Shown here: positions 16,707 through 24,524 of the stretch, in pieces | Layout: each line of letters starts with the position of its first letter | How positions within the stretch are numbered: the first letter of the stretch is position 1 | NCBI GenBank assembly: GCA_025453595.1 | Contig: JALOQB010000014.1 | Location: 1 to 38,826, forward strand | Reading direction: 5' to 3' | Origin: Polyangiaceae bacterium | Lineage (GTDB): Bacteria; Myxococcota_A; Polyangia; Polyangiales; Polyangiaceae | Length of the DNA: 38,826 nt | The notes under the pieces: model-generated | What the model was told of the DNA's origin: nothing | What the model saw: only the letters and a program-made list of their open reading frames with translations | Databases searched by the model: none | Position numbers and translations under genes: made by a program

Positions 16707-18359
16707 TCAGGCGACGAGCTTCCGGGCTTGCGCCAGGAGTGCGGGGGCTGCCCGGTGAATCCAGGCCTCCGTGAGGGGGTCAAGAGAGACCTCGTGCAGG
16801 AGCGCCGCGACCTGGGTGCGGGAGGGGGAGGGCTCGGTGAGCAGCTGGGTGAGGTCGGCGATGAGCTCGGTGGGGAGGGGCAGGAGGAGGGTGCTGGAGC
16901 GCTTGCGGGCGAGGGCGCCGGCGGCGGGGAGGTCGCCCTGCCGGAGGAAGTCGAGCAGGTCGAAGGAGAACTGGAGGGTGGGCAGGAACATGCTGCTGTT
17001 GGGCTTGATCTGGGTGAGCTGGCGCCGTGCTTCTTCCGGCTGTCCGTCGAGGAGCAGGGCGGAGGCCTTCTCGCCCAGCAGGAGGTGCCTGAGCATATCG
17101 CTACCGACAGGCACTTTCTTCAGGTGGTCCAGGGCGAGGTTGCTCCATGCGATGGCCTCCTGGTGGTGCCCGTGGAGGTTGGCGATGTGACCGAGGCGCT
17201 GGGCGCCAGCGGCGCGGAAGATGGCCATGTCGTCGAGCAGCAGCTTGCGGAAGGTGGGGATGGCGTTCTCCATGTCGCCGAGGGCCACCGCGAGGTCTGC
17301 GCGGTTGAGCTTCTGCTGGCGCGAGCGAACGCGACGATTGCCCACCCAGAACGAGAGCACGAAGATCCCTCCGATGGCGAAGAAGGCCAGGAGCGAGAGC
17401 TCAGGGGGGAGCGGGGAAGGCCCATCGTAGGAGCGTGCTGCCGGGCCGACGGGGGGTTTGGTGAGGAGCTGGACGAGAGGGAAGACGAGCGCGAAGGTGA
17501 CGACGGAGAGGCCGAGGACAAGGCCGAGCTTCCTGAGCAAGATCGGGCCTTTTTTCCGGGCTGCGGTGAGGTCGGGGAGCTTGACCTGGGGGGGTGCCGC
17601 TGGGAGCGGAGGCGTGGCGGGCCTGTCGTCCTCGTCGAGCGGAGGCTGCAGGAGCAAGGGGGCCAGCGAGGGGGCGATGGAGAGGATCCAGGCGGTGGCC
17701 GGGTCTTCGGGCAGCGAGACCTGGTCGCCCTGGGCCCGGTAGGCGCTGGTCTCGGGGAGGCTCCAGGGGCGCACCAGGGCGCGGACGAGGGGGCGCATGC
17801 TGATCGGTGCCGCGAGCAACAGCTGGCGGTGCTTCCGGAGATGGGAGCGTAGCGCGTCTTTCTGGCCGCCCTGGAGCAGGAGCAGGGCCCGGGTCAAGGC
17901 GACCAGCGCGGGCGAATCGATCTGACCGTCCGCATCGTGGTCGACCCGCCGTGCGTCCTGCTCGGCAGTGGCCCTGTCGCCCTGGAGCGCCGCGACGGTC
18001 GAACGGAAGGCCCGCGCCGAGACCCGCAGGACGATGCCGTTCACGCGCATCAGGAACCCGAGCGGGTAGGAGAGCGCCTGGTCAAGCCAGCGACGGGCGC
18101 CCGGGAGGTCGCCTTCGTGGAACGCGATCAGGCCGCGCAGGTAGGCGATGTTGACCCGGACCGAGCGGTGCCAGAACGAGCGCTCCAGCTCGTCGAGGAT
18201 GGAGCGGGCTCCGGCCATGTCTCCCTGGCTGAACGCGCCGATGGCGCGCTGGAGCCTGGGGGAGGCGAAGAGCTGGGGGCCCAGTACCCGGAACAACAGG
18301 GCAAGCAGCAGGATCAGGAGCAGGGCCCCCAGGACCGGGAGCAGGTCAAGCGACGGCAT
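16707..18359 (-). CDS. membrane protein with TPR-like repeats, unknown function
   Basis: 550 residues from ATG 18359. An N-terminal membrane span (L-L-P-V-L-G-A-L-L-L-I-L-L-L-A) is followed by TPR-like helices: A-I-G-A-F-S-Q-G-D-M-A-G-A-R-S-I-L-D-E-L, then L-I-A-F-H-E-G-D-L-P-G-A-R-R-W-L. The middle has a Pro-rich linker and two more spans (about 280-298 and 320-340). A second TPR-like set follows, with R-A-D-L-A-V-A-L-G-D-M-E-N-A-I-P-T-F near residue 360. Such proteins usually scaffold complexes at the inner membrane; no partner is visible. It is divergent from the arginine genes. I do not recognise a named family. Confidence 0.8.
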   Translation of the reverse strand: MPSLDLLPVLGALLLILLLALLFRVLGPQLFASPRLQRAIGAFSQGDMAGARSILDELERSFWHRSVRVNIAYLRGLIAFHEGDLPGARRWLDQALSYPLGFLMRVNGIVLRVSARAFRSTVAALQGDRATAEQDARRVDHDADGQIDSPALVALTRALLLLQGGQKDALRSHLRKHRQLLLAAPISMRPLVRALVRPWSLPETSAYRAQGDQVSLPEDPATAWILSIAPSLAPLLLQPPLDEDDRPATPPLPAAPPQVKLPDLTAARKKGPILLRKLGLVLGLSVVTFALVFPLVQLLTKPPVGPAARSYDGPSPLPPELSLLAFFAIGGIFVLSFWVGNRRVRSRQQKLNRADLAVALGDMENAIPTFRKLLLDDMAIFRAAGAQRLGHIANLHGHHQEAIAWSNLALDHLKKVPVGSDMLRHLLLGEKASALLLDGQPEEARRQLTQIKPNSSMFLPTLQFSFDLLDFLRQGDLPAAGALARKRSSTLLLPLPTELIADLTQLLTEPSPSRTQVAALLHEVSLDPLTEAWIHRAAPALLAQARKLVA

Positions 18360-18430
18360 GGCCGGGATGGTACCCCTGGAGCCCCCGGCGTCTTCCCCCG
18401 ACTTGCTCGCGCCCCGGCGCGCCGGAGGGT

Positions 18431-18458
18431 TTGACAGGACCGAGGGGGTTTTCTAAGG
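18431..18458 (+). promoter_or_regulatory. possible sigma-70-like promoter before the arginine genes
   Basis: A perfect TTGACA at 18431-18436 is followed after 15-16 bases by TCTAAG/CTAAGG (18452-18458) as a weak -10. If used, transcription would begin near 18464, very close to the leader ORF, so the Shine-Dalgarno-like AAGGGGAG (18456-18463) would lie outside the message. The two readings compete; I hold both loosely. Confidence 0.3.
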
Positions 18459-18467
18459 GGAGCGACC

Positions 18468-18491
18468 ATGAGCGGGTCGAGTCGTCGATGA
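18468..18491 (+). CDS. possible seven-codon leader peptide MSGSSRR
   Basis: ATG AGC GGG TCG AGT CGT CGA TGA. The short frame has AAGGGGAG 4-5 bases upstream, a better ribosome site than the argJ start has. Its TGA overlaps the argJ ATG in an ATGA junction. The last two sense codons are Arg (CGT, CGA), and the AGT-CGT-CGA run is unusual in a genome of C/G-ending codons. Arg-Arg just before the stop, ahead of arginine-synthesis genes, suggests a translational sensor or reinitiation element. It may equally be chance. Confidence 0.35.
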   Translation: MSGSSRR

Positions 18492-20626
18492 GCGAGCGAA
18501 AGGTGCCCCTGGGGTTCCTGTTCTCGGGGGTCTCCTCGGGGGTCCGGGTGAAGCGGCCGGATCTGGCCCTGATCTTCTCCGAGGTCGATGCGGTCGTGGC
18601 GGGGCGGTTCACCCGCTCCAGGGCCCGGGCGGCGGCGGTGGACTGGTGCGCGGCGCGAGTCCCTGGCCGGAACGTGCGCGCGGTGGTGATCAACAGCGGC
18701 AACGCCAACGCGCTCACCGGGCCCGAGGGGGTCGAGGCGAACAGGGGCATGGCGACGGCGGTGGCGGCGGCCCTGGGGCTGAGCCCGGACGCGGTGCTCA
18801 CCTGCTCCACGGGCATCATCGGCGTGCCCCTCCCCCTGGGGAAGATCCAGGCCGCCGTGCCCCGGCTGATCGAGCGGCTGGGCGAGGAGGTGGTGCCCGC
18901 GGCGGAGGCCATCCAGACCACCGACCGGGCCATCAAGATCGCCTCTCGCGAGGTGTTTGTGGGGGGCGACCGGGTGACCGTGCTGGGCGTGGCCAAGGGG
19001 TCCGGGATGGTGCACCCGAACATGGGCACCGTCCTCGCGTTCCTGCTGACCGATGCGGTGATCCATCCGGAAGTTCTGGATAGCCTGCTGGGGAAGGCGG
19101 TGGAGGACTCCTTTCACATGGTGAGCGTGGACGGGGACACGTCGACCAACGACACGGTGCTGGCGCTGGCGAACGGGCTGGCCGAGAACGAGGCGGTGCT
19201 GTCGGCGGAGAGCGCGGGGGGGGCGGTGCTCGGGGGGGCGATGCGGGAGGTGTGCCGGGAGCTGGCCCGGGCGGTGGCGGCGGACGGGGAGGGGGCGCGG
19301 CACCTGATCACGGTGACGGTGAGCGAGGCCGAGGCCGAGGGGAGCGCGCGCAAGCTGGCCCGGGCGGTGGTGGCCTCGAACCTGGTGAAGGCGGCGATCT
19401 TCGGGGCCGAGCCCAACTGGGGTCGGGTCATGGCGGCGCTGGGGGCCGAGGCGGCGCGCTCCGGGTTGCCGATGGAGCTGGAGAAGATGACCCTCGCCAT
19501 CCAGGGGATCGAGGTCTTTGCCGGGGGCAGGCCCGCGCCCTACGAGGCGGATGCGCTGCGCTCGCTGCTGCGGCGCAGCGACGCGCGCATCGAGGTGAAG
19601 ATGGGGCAAGGGGGGGCGAGCGCGACCGCCTGGGGCTGCGATCTTTCGTACGACTACGTGCGAATCAACGCCGATTACGCGGCGGTGGTGGTCGACGACC
19701 AGGGGGGGGCGGTGCGTCGTGACACCCGGCTTGAGACCAAGACCCCGGACATGAAGGCCGAGGTGTTGCTGCAGGCGCTGCGGTACATCGAGCGGTTCGC
19801 GGGGACCCGGGCGGTGATCAAGTTTGGTGGGTCCGCGGTGCTGCAGGCCGAGCTGCAAGAGCGCCTCGCCAGCGACCTCCGGCTGCTCCAGGCGGTGGGG
19901 TTGCGGCCCCTGCTGGTGCACGGGGGGGGGCTGGAGATCTCCCGCACGCTGGACCAGCTCGGGGCGCAGCGGACCTTCATCGATGGCCTCCAGGTGACCG
20001 CCGAGAGCCACGTCAAGGTGGCTGAAATGGTGCTTTCGGGGCAGATCAGCGGGGAGATCATCGCGGCCCTGGCGCGAGCGGGGGCGCGGGCGGTGGGCCT
20101 CTCGGGCAAGGACGGAAACCTGATCTCCGCCCGGAAGCTCCTCTCGCCATCAGGGGCGGATCTGGGGTATGTGGGCGAGGTGACCAAGGTCGACCCGGCC
20201 ATCCTGGAGCTCCTGCTCACGCAGGGCTACCTGCCGCTCATCTCCCCCCTTGGGATGGGCGAGGACGGGCACACGTACAACATCAGCGCCGATGCGGTGG
20301 CCGCCGAGGTGGCGGTCGCCTGCAAGGCTCGCAAGCTCATCTTTCTCACCGATGCCCCCGGGGTCCTGTCGACCGACGGGGCGCTCATCTCCGAGCTCTC
20401 GGCCGAAGAACTTGACGCGCGGGTCCGCGGCGGCGCTCTCCACGACGCCATGGTGCCCCGGGCCCAGGCGGCCCTCCGGGCGCTGGCCGGCGGCGTCGAG
20501 AGCGTTCATATCATCGACGGTCGCATTCCGCACAACGTGGTGGCGGAGCTGTTCACATCCAGCGGGGTTGGCACCATGGTCCGGGCCGGTGTTCCCCGCA
20601 ATGAAGACGAGGTTGCCCGTGGCTGA
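18488..20626 (+). CDS. argJB: ArgJ-ArgB fusion: glutamate N-acetyltransferase / acetylglutamate kinase
   Basis: One uninterrupted 712-residue frame. Residues 1-400 are ArgJ (ornithine acetyltransferase): N-S-G-N-A-N-A-L-T-G, T-C-S-T-G-I-I-G with the oxyanion Thr residues, and K-G-S-G-M-V-H-P-N-M-G-T. Thr181 in the last motif is the expected autoproteolytic nucleophile, here after Gly rather than the usual Ala. The ArgJ end D-Y-V-R-I-N-A-D-Y is followed by a 23-residue linker. From Met422 a full ArgB follows: V-I-K-F-G-G-S-A, V-H-G-G-G and the nucleotide-site N-I-S-A-D. The product would do the acetyl-transfer and the kinase step of the cyclic arginine pathway. The linker keeps strong third-position G/C bias in this frame, which argues for a true fusion. 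Autocleavage would split ArgJ and leave ArgB on the beta chain. The 3' end overlaps argF. Confidence 0.9.
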   Translation: MSERKVPLGFLFSGVSSGVRVKRPDLALIFSEVDAVVAGRFTRSRARAAAVDWCAARVPGRNVRAVVINSGNANALTGPEGVEANRGMATAVAAALGLSPDAVLTCSTGIIGVPLPLGKIQAAVPRLIERLGEEVVPAAEAIQTTDRAIKIASREVFVGGDRVTVLGVAKGSGMVHPNMGTVLAFLLTDAVIHPEVLDSLLGKAVEDSFHMVSVDGDTSTNDTVLALANGLAENEAVLSAESAGGAVLGGAMREVCRELARAVAADGEGARHLITVTVSEAEAEGSARKLARAVVASNLVKAAIFGAEPNWGRVMAALGAEAARSGLPMELEKMTLAIQGIEVFAGGRPAPYEADALRSLLRRSDARIEVKMGQGGASATAWGCDLSYDYVRINADYAAVVVDDQGGAVRRDTRLETKTPDMKAEVLLQALRYIERFAGTRAVIKFGGSAVLQAELQERLASDLRLLQAVGLRPLLVHGGGLEISRTLDQLGAQRTFIDGLQVTAESHVKVAEMVLSGQISGEIIAALARAGARAVGLSGKDGNLISARKLLSPSGADLGYVGEVTKVDPAILELLLTQGYLPLISPLGMGEDGHTYNISADAVAAEVAVACKARKLIFLTDAPGVLSTDGALISELSAEELDARVRGGALHDAMVPRAQAALRALAGGVESVHIIDGRIPHNVVAELFTSSGVGTMVRAGVPRNEDEVARG

Positions 20627-22085
20627 GAAGAAACATTTTCTGCGTGCTCAAGACCTGTCCGCCTCCGAGATCGACACGCTGTTCTGGCTGGCTCGTCAGC
20701 TCAAGCGCGATCGCGCCGAGGGCCGCCGTCGCCACGAGCTGAGCGGCCGCCATATCGCCCTCTATCTCGAGAAGCCTTCGGTCCGTACCCGCGTCTCCTT
20801 CGCCGTCGGCGCCCGGGAGCTCGGCGGCGATGTCGTCGAGATCCCCGGCTCCCAGACCAAGGTCGGCAGCGGCGAGCACCCCACCGATTTTGCCGCCGTG
20901 GTCTCGCGGTACTGCCACGCCATCGTGGCCCGCGTCTTCTCCGACGAGGTGCTCCAGCAGATGGTCCAGGGCGCCACCGTCCCCGTCATCAACGCCCTCT
21001 CCGATGGCCACCACCCTTGCCAGGCTCTCGCCGACTTCTTCACGCTGCGCGAGCGCTTCCATAACCTCAAGGGGCTCAAGCTCGCCTACGTCGGCGACGG
21101 CAAGAACAACGTCGCTCGCTCGCTCCTCGAGATGGGCAAGATCCTCGGCGTCGAGGTCCGGATCGCGGCCCCCGAGGGCTTCCAGCCGGCCCCCGAGGTG
21201 GCAGACGGCGCCATGGTGACGACCGATCCCAAGGTCGCGGTCGAGGGCGTCCACGCCATCTACACCGATACCTGGGTCTCCATGGGCGTCGAGGCCGAGG
21301 CCGAGGCCCGTCGCGCCGCCTTCGCCGGCTTCAAGGTCGACGAGGCGCTCCTCGCCCTCGCCCTCCCGGAGGCCGTCGTCATGCACTGCCTCCCCGCCGT
21401 CCGCGACGAGGAGATCTCCGCTTCTCTCCTCCACGGTCCTCGCTCCGCGATCCTCGACCAGGCCGAGAATCGCCTTCATACCCAGAAGGCGCTCCTCCTC
21501 CTCCTCGTCGAGAATCGCCACGAGCGCCCCCGTCACGATCACCACCGCGATCATCGCCACCACGAGCGCGGCGAGCGTGGCGAACGCGGCGAGCGTGGCG
21601 AACGCGGCGAGCGCGGCGAGCGCGGCGAGCGAGAGAACCGGGGTGAGCGCGGTGAGCGTGGTGAGCGCGGTGAGCGACGCCAGGGCCCGCAGGGGCAGCA
21701 GGGGGGTCGTCCCCCGCGGCAGGAGCAAAAGCCCCGCGAGCCCCGCGAGCCCCGTGAACCTCGCCCCACCGATGGAACCAAGCCCGCGGAAGGGGCCCAG
21801 GGCGAGCCGACCGGCGCCGAGCCGACCGAAGGCCAGGGGCAACCTGGTGAGCGCGGTGAGCGGCGTCGTCGGCGCCGCGGGCGTGGGCGTGATCGCGAGC
21901 GTGGTCCCCGTCCCGAAGGGGGCGAGGGGCAGACGACGGAAGGGGGGGCTCCCGGTGCCGAGAGCAGCGCTCCCGGTGCCGAAAACAGCGCTCCCAGGGC
22001 CGAGAGCGATGCCCGCCCGGAGCCGGCAGCTCCCGAGGCCGCTCCCCGCGCCGAGAGCGGAGACGCCCCGAAGAACGAGGGGTGA
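20619..22085 (+). CDS. argF: ornithine carbamoyltransferase with long disordered Gly/Glu/Arg C-terminal tail
   Basis: Makes citrulline from ornithine and carbamoyl phosphate. GTG 20619, with GACGAGG 6 bases upstream, overlaps the argJB stop by 8 bases; ATG 20601 is an alternative without a ribosome site. Core motifs: carbamoyl-phosphate site S-V-R-T-R (residue 54), H-P-C-Q (132), W-V-S-M-G, and the ornithine site M-H-C-L-P-A (256). The core ends near residue 300 (A-E-N-R-L-H-T-Q-K-A-L-L), normal for the family. About 188 extra residues follow in the same frame: a His patch, a run of G-E-R units, P-R-E repeats, a polybasic R-R-R-R-R-R-G-R-G-R, then acidic/Pro/Ala sequence ending P-K-N-E-G. The tail looks intrinsically disordered and resembles RNA- or membrane-associated tails; its role here is unknown. 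Confidence 0.92.
   Translation: MAEKKHFLRAQDLSASEIDTLFWLARQLKRDRAEGRRRHELSGRHIALYLEKPSVRTRVSFAVGARELGGDVVEIPGSQTKVGSGEHPTDFAAVVSRYCHAIVARVFSDEVLQQMVQGATVPVINALSDGHHPCQALADFFTLRERFHNLKGLKLAYVGDGKNNVARSLLEMGKILGVEVRIAAPEGFQPAPEVADGAMVTTDPKVAVEGVHAIYTDTWVSMGVEAEAEARRAAFAGFKVDEALLALALPEAVVMHCLPAVRDEEISASLLHGPRSAILDQAENRLHTQKALLLLLVENRHERPRHDHHRDHRHHERGERGERGERGERGERGERGERENRGERGERGERGERRQGPQGQQGGRPPRQEQKPREPREPREPRPTDGTKPAEGAQGEPTGAEPTEGQGQPGERGERRRRRRGRGRDRERGPRPEGGEGQTTEGGAPGAESSAPGAENSAPRAESDARPEPAAPEAAPRAESGDAPKNEG
21561..21675 (+). repeat. 9-base tandem repeat encoding Gly-Glu-Arg in argF
   Basis: About twelve imperfect copies of GGCGAGCGC/GGTGAGCGT, interrupted once by GAGAGAACC. All are in frame with argF, giving an E-R-G-E-R-G run. 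Wobble differences between copies show the array is not brand new, but it can still vary in copy number by slippage. Confidence 0.8.
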
Positions 22086-22209
22086 GCGTGGGGTTAGCAT
22101 CGCGGGGGCGCCTGGCTCGCGCCCCTGACGTTCTCCTCGCCGGCCCCCCGGCCAACCCCGGGGCGCCCCTTGCAGGCTTTGTCGCCAGGACCCACCGCCG
22201 CATGCTTTC
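22086..22209. other. 124-base gap between argF and the AMIN-like gene
   Basis: GC-rich spacer with no recognised hairpin-plus-T-run terminator and no convincing promoter. Transcription from the arginine genes could read through it. Confidence 0.4.
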
Positions 22210-22746
22210 ATGGAACCCATGCGCGTGCTGTCGTTCCTGGTCGCTGCCGCCTTCCCCCTGCTGCTGAGCTCCGTGGCTTCCGCCCAGACACCTGCGGCGC
22301 CTGCCCCCCGGGCTGCGAAGAAAGAGAAGGAGAAGAAGCCCGAAGGGCCTGTCGCCAACCTCCTCGGCTTCGAGGCCATCCCGGGGGGAGGGTCGCGGCT
22401 CTACGTCGAGCTCACCAAGGGCACCACCGTCACCCAGCACGAGACCGCCGGGCAGATCGTGTTCGTCCTGGAGGGGGTGCAAATTCGCACCGGGAACACG
22501 GAAAACTCCCTGGAACTGTACTATCACAACACCCCCGTGCTCCGGGCCAAGCTCCGCCGCGCCAAGCCCGATCGCAAGGCCAAGAAGAAGGAGCGCGACG
22601 CCGAGCTGACCATCGAACTCAAGACCAACAGCAAGCCCACGCACCGGCTTGTCGACGGGCAAAAAGGGGTCGTTCGCCTCGAGATCGACTTCCCCGAAGA
22701 GAGCCGCGAGGCGCCTCCCGGCGGGACCCCGCCCAAGAAATCCTGA
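22210..22746 (+). CDS. periplasmic AMIN-like domain protein
   Basis: 178 residues from ATG 22210; ATG 22219 gives a more typical signal peptide start (M-R-V-L-S-F-L-V-A-A-A-F-P-L-L) cut after V-A-S-A-Q. A Pro/Lys linker follows, then one beta-rich domain of about 120 residues with repeated strands such as R-L-Y-V-E-L-T-K-G and Q-I-V-F-V-L-E-G-V. This pattern matches AMIN domains, which localise envelope proteins to peptidoglycan or pilus/secretin machinery. The C-terminal part is Lys/Arg-rich between strands. No catalytic residues are apparent. It lies 37 bases before the LptD-like gene in the same direction, so the two are probably co-transcribed and both act in the envelope. Confidence 0.72.
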   Translation: MEPMRVLSFLVAAAFPLLLSSVASAQTPAAPAPRAAKKEKEKKPEGPVANLLGFEAIPGGGSRLYVELTKGTTVTQHETAGQIVFVLEGVQIRTGNTENSLELYYHNTPVLRAKLRRAKPDRKAKKKERDAELTIELKTNSKPTHRLVDGQKGVVRLEIDFPEESREAPPGGTPPKKS

Positions 22747-22783
22747 ACATCCCCCTGGCAGGGCCTCGCTGCCGGGCTCCTGC

Positions 22784-24505
22784 ATGACCGAACCCGCCCC
22801 CGCTCCCGCGATGGAGCCCCCCGCGCTCCACGCGTTCGCCCGCCGCGTGCTGGTCTCCCCGGGGCAGCTCTCCTTGCAGGGCGACGTGCGCCTCGATCTG
22901 CACCCCGCTTACCTGCGCTCCGAGCTCCTCCTCGCCCGCCGCCGGGGCCCTCGCGTTGTCGATCTCGATGGATCGTTTGTGCTCCAACCTTGTCCCTGCA
23001 AAGAGGCGCCGCTCGCCCTGGAGATGAGGGGCGCGACGCTGGAGCTGGAGCAAGGGGAGCCATCGGTGGTGACCGCGCGCGAGGTGTCTCTCCGGATCGC
23101 CGGGTGGAGGCTGGGGCCGCTGCCCTGGTTCCAGGTGCGCTCGCCCCGGCGCTGGGGCCTGGTGGCTCCGCGGGCCGCGCTGCGCGGGGCGGACGGCTGG
23201 CTGGTGGGGGTCGGCGCCCACGCTCCGCTGGGGCACGGCGGCCTGACGCTGGAGCCAGGGGTGTACCTCAAGGGAGGCATGGAGTGGCTGGCGAGCGCGA
23301 GGCCCTCGGAAGAGGGGTCGCTGCGGCTGCGCTGGGACCAGCGGGGCGGGACCTTGCTGGCGCTGGAAGGGCAGGGGAGGGCGGCGCTGGGAGGAGGAGC
23401 GCTGCTGTGGGCCACCGATCTGAGCCGGGGGGCGCGAGGGCGCTCCGGTGTGATCGATCTGGAGGCTTCCGCCAGGCTCAACGATCAGCTCAAGGTGGCG
23501 TGGCTGCACGAGGCCGCGGGGACGCTGGGGGTCGGCGTTCGTGGGCTTGGCCTCCGGGGGCAAGAGCCTGCCTGGCTGGGCCCCCAGGCGAGCTGGTCCG
23601 CCAGCACCGCCAGCGGGACCCTCGCGCTCTCGGTGGACGGCTGGACCGCCGCCAGCACGGAGGGCGCCGTGCGCTCCCTGGGGCGGACCGAGCTGCGGGC
23701 CAGTCGGGCCCTGTGGTGGGGGGCCCTGCGGGTCCGCCCCGAGGCCCTGGGCGTGGGCTGGTTTGGCTCCGGAGGCGAGCCCGTCGGGGCGCTGGCCGAG
23801 GTCAGCGGTCGTGGACTGCTCGCGCTGGACGTGCCCTTGATCCGGCGGAGCCAGGGGGTGCTCTGGCGCCTCGACCCGGGGGTGAACGCCGGCATCATCG
23901 GGGGGCAACGCCCCGCGGGAGGGGGCCCCTGGGGGGGCCTGCCGGGGTTCGAACCCGGGGCCTTCTGGGGCGCCGGAACTATCCGGAACTTCTGGACATG
24001 GGGAGGCGGGAGAGCAGAGGCGTCGGCGGAGCTCCTGGCGGTGGGGCGCCCCGGGGAGGGGGCGCGGCTGGTGGTCCACGGGGTCGGGGAAGGGCAAGCA
24101 GGGGCGTGGCGGGGCTGGATCGAGGGGGCAGAAGGGGGCCGCGGGCGGTGGGGCCGCGCGGGTTTTTTGCTCGGGGAGCCGCGCGGGTGGCAGGGGGGCG
24201 CGGGGGTGCATGGTCAGCAAGACTCGGCCCCCCGGGAGGCGCGGTGGACCGGGGAACAACCCTGGCTGGGTCCGTGGCTGGAACGCCCCGGGTGGAGCGT
24301 CGAGGCCCAGGGCCAGGCGCCGCTGGGGGCCTCCCTGCGGACCGCGTGGCGGGGGTGGCTCGATCTCTCTGGAGGGCGGTGGCTCGGCCACCGTATGGAT
24401 ATTATCTACGAACACCGGTGCGGTTGCCTGCGGCTCGGGCTCCACGCGGGCCGCAGGGCGGGGCGAGACGGGGTCGATCTCTGGGGGTCGCTGACGCTGG
24501 GGTGA
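22784..24505 (+). CDS. LptD/OstA-like outer-membrane beta-barrel protein
   Basis: 573 residues from ATG 22784. The order of features resembles LptD, the lipopolysaccharide translocon barrel. There is a short N-terminal OstA-like strand region (L-Q-G-D-V-R-L-D-L), the conserved turn A-G-W-R-L-G-P-L-P-W-F, and then alternating amphipathic strands rich in Trp, Gly and Ala. A C-terminal I-I-Y-E-H-R-C-G-C-L-R-L-G-L is close to the LptD end motif. Cys pairs C-P-C and C-G-C may correspond to LptD disulfide positions. Odd points: no signal peptide is visible at this or any upstream in-frame start, and the protein is shorter than E. coli LptD (about 780). It could be a divergent lipid-export barrel. 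The enoyl-CoA hydratase gene starts 20 bases later. Confidence 0.65.
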   Translation: MTEPAPAPAMEPPALHAFARRVLVSPGQLSLQGDVRLDLHPAYLRSELLLARRRGPRVVDLDGSFVLQPCPCKEAPLALEMRGATLELEQGEPSVVTAREVSLRIAGWRLGPLPWFQVRSPRRWGLVAPRAALRGADGWLVGVGAHAPLGHGGLTLEPGVYLKGGMEWLASARPSEEGSLRLRWDQRGGTLLALEGQGRAALGGGALLWATDLSRGARGRSGVIDLEASARLNDQLKVAWLHEAAGTLGVGVRGLGLRGQEPAWLGPQASWSASTASGTLALSVDGWTAASTEGAVRSLGRTELRASRALWWGALRVRPEALGVGWFGSGGEPVGALAEVSGRGLLALDVPLIRRSQGVLWRLDPGVNAGIIGGQRPAGGGPWGGLPGFEPGAFWGAGTIRNFWTWGGGRAEASAELLAVGRPGEGARLVVHGVGEGQAGAWRGWIEGAEGGRGRWGRAGFLLGEPRGWQGGAGVHGQQDSAPREARWTGEQPWLGPWLERPGWSVEAQGQAPLGASLRTAWRGWLDLSGGRWLGHRMDIIYEHRCGCLRLGLHAGRRAGRDGVDLWGSLTLG

Positions 24506-24524
24506 GTGCTAGGCTGGGGGCGCG

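Noticed and set aside
19690-19760. ArgJ-ArgB fusion as a mere indel at the G8 run
   Set aside because: Third-position G/C bias continues through the linker in the fused frame and breaks down in the alternative frame, so fusion is preferred, though reads should be checked.
21561-21675. Tandem 9-base array as a CRISPR or regulatory repeat
   Set aside because: No spacers, unit a multiple of three, in frame with argF and encoding Gly-Glu-Arg.
21379-22785. Long minus-strand frames across argF and the AMIN-like gene
   Set aside because: Composition (Arg/Pro/Gly/Ala-rich, no recognisable motifs) is that of antisense in a GC-rich genome.
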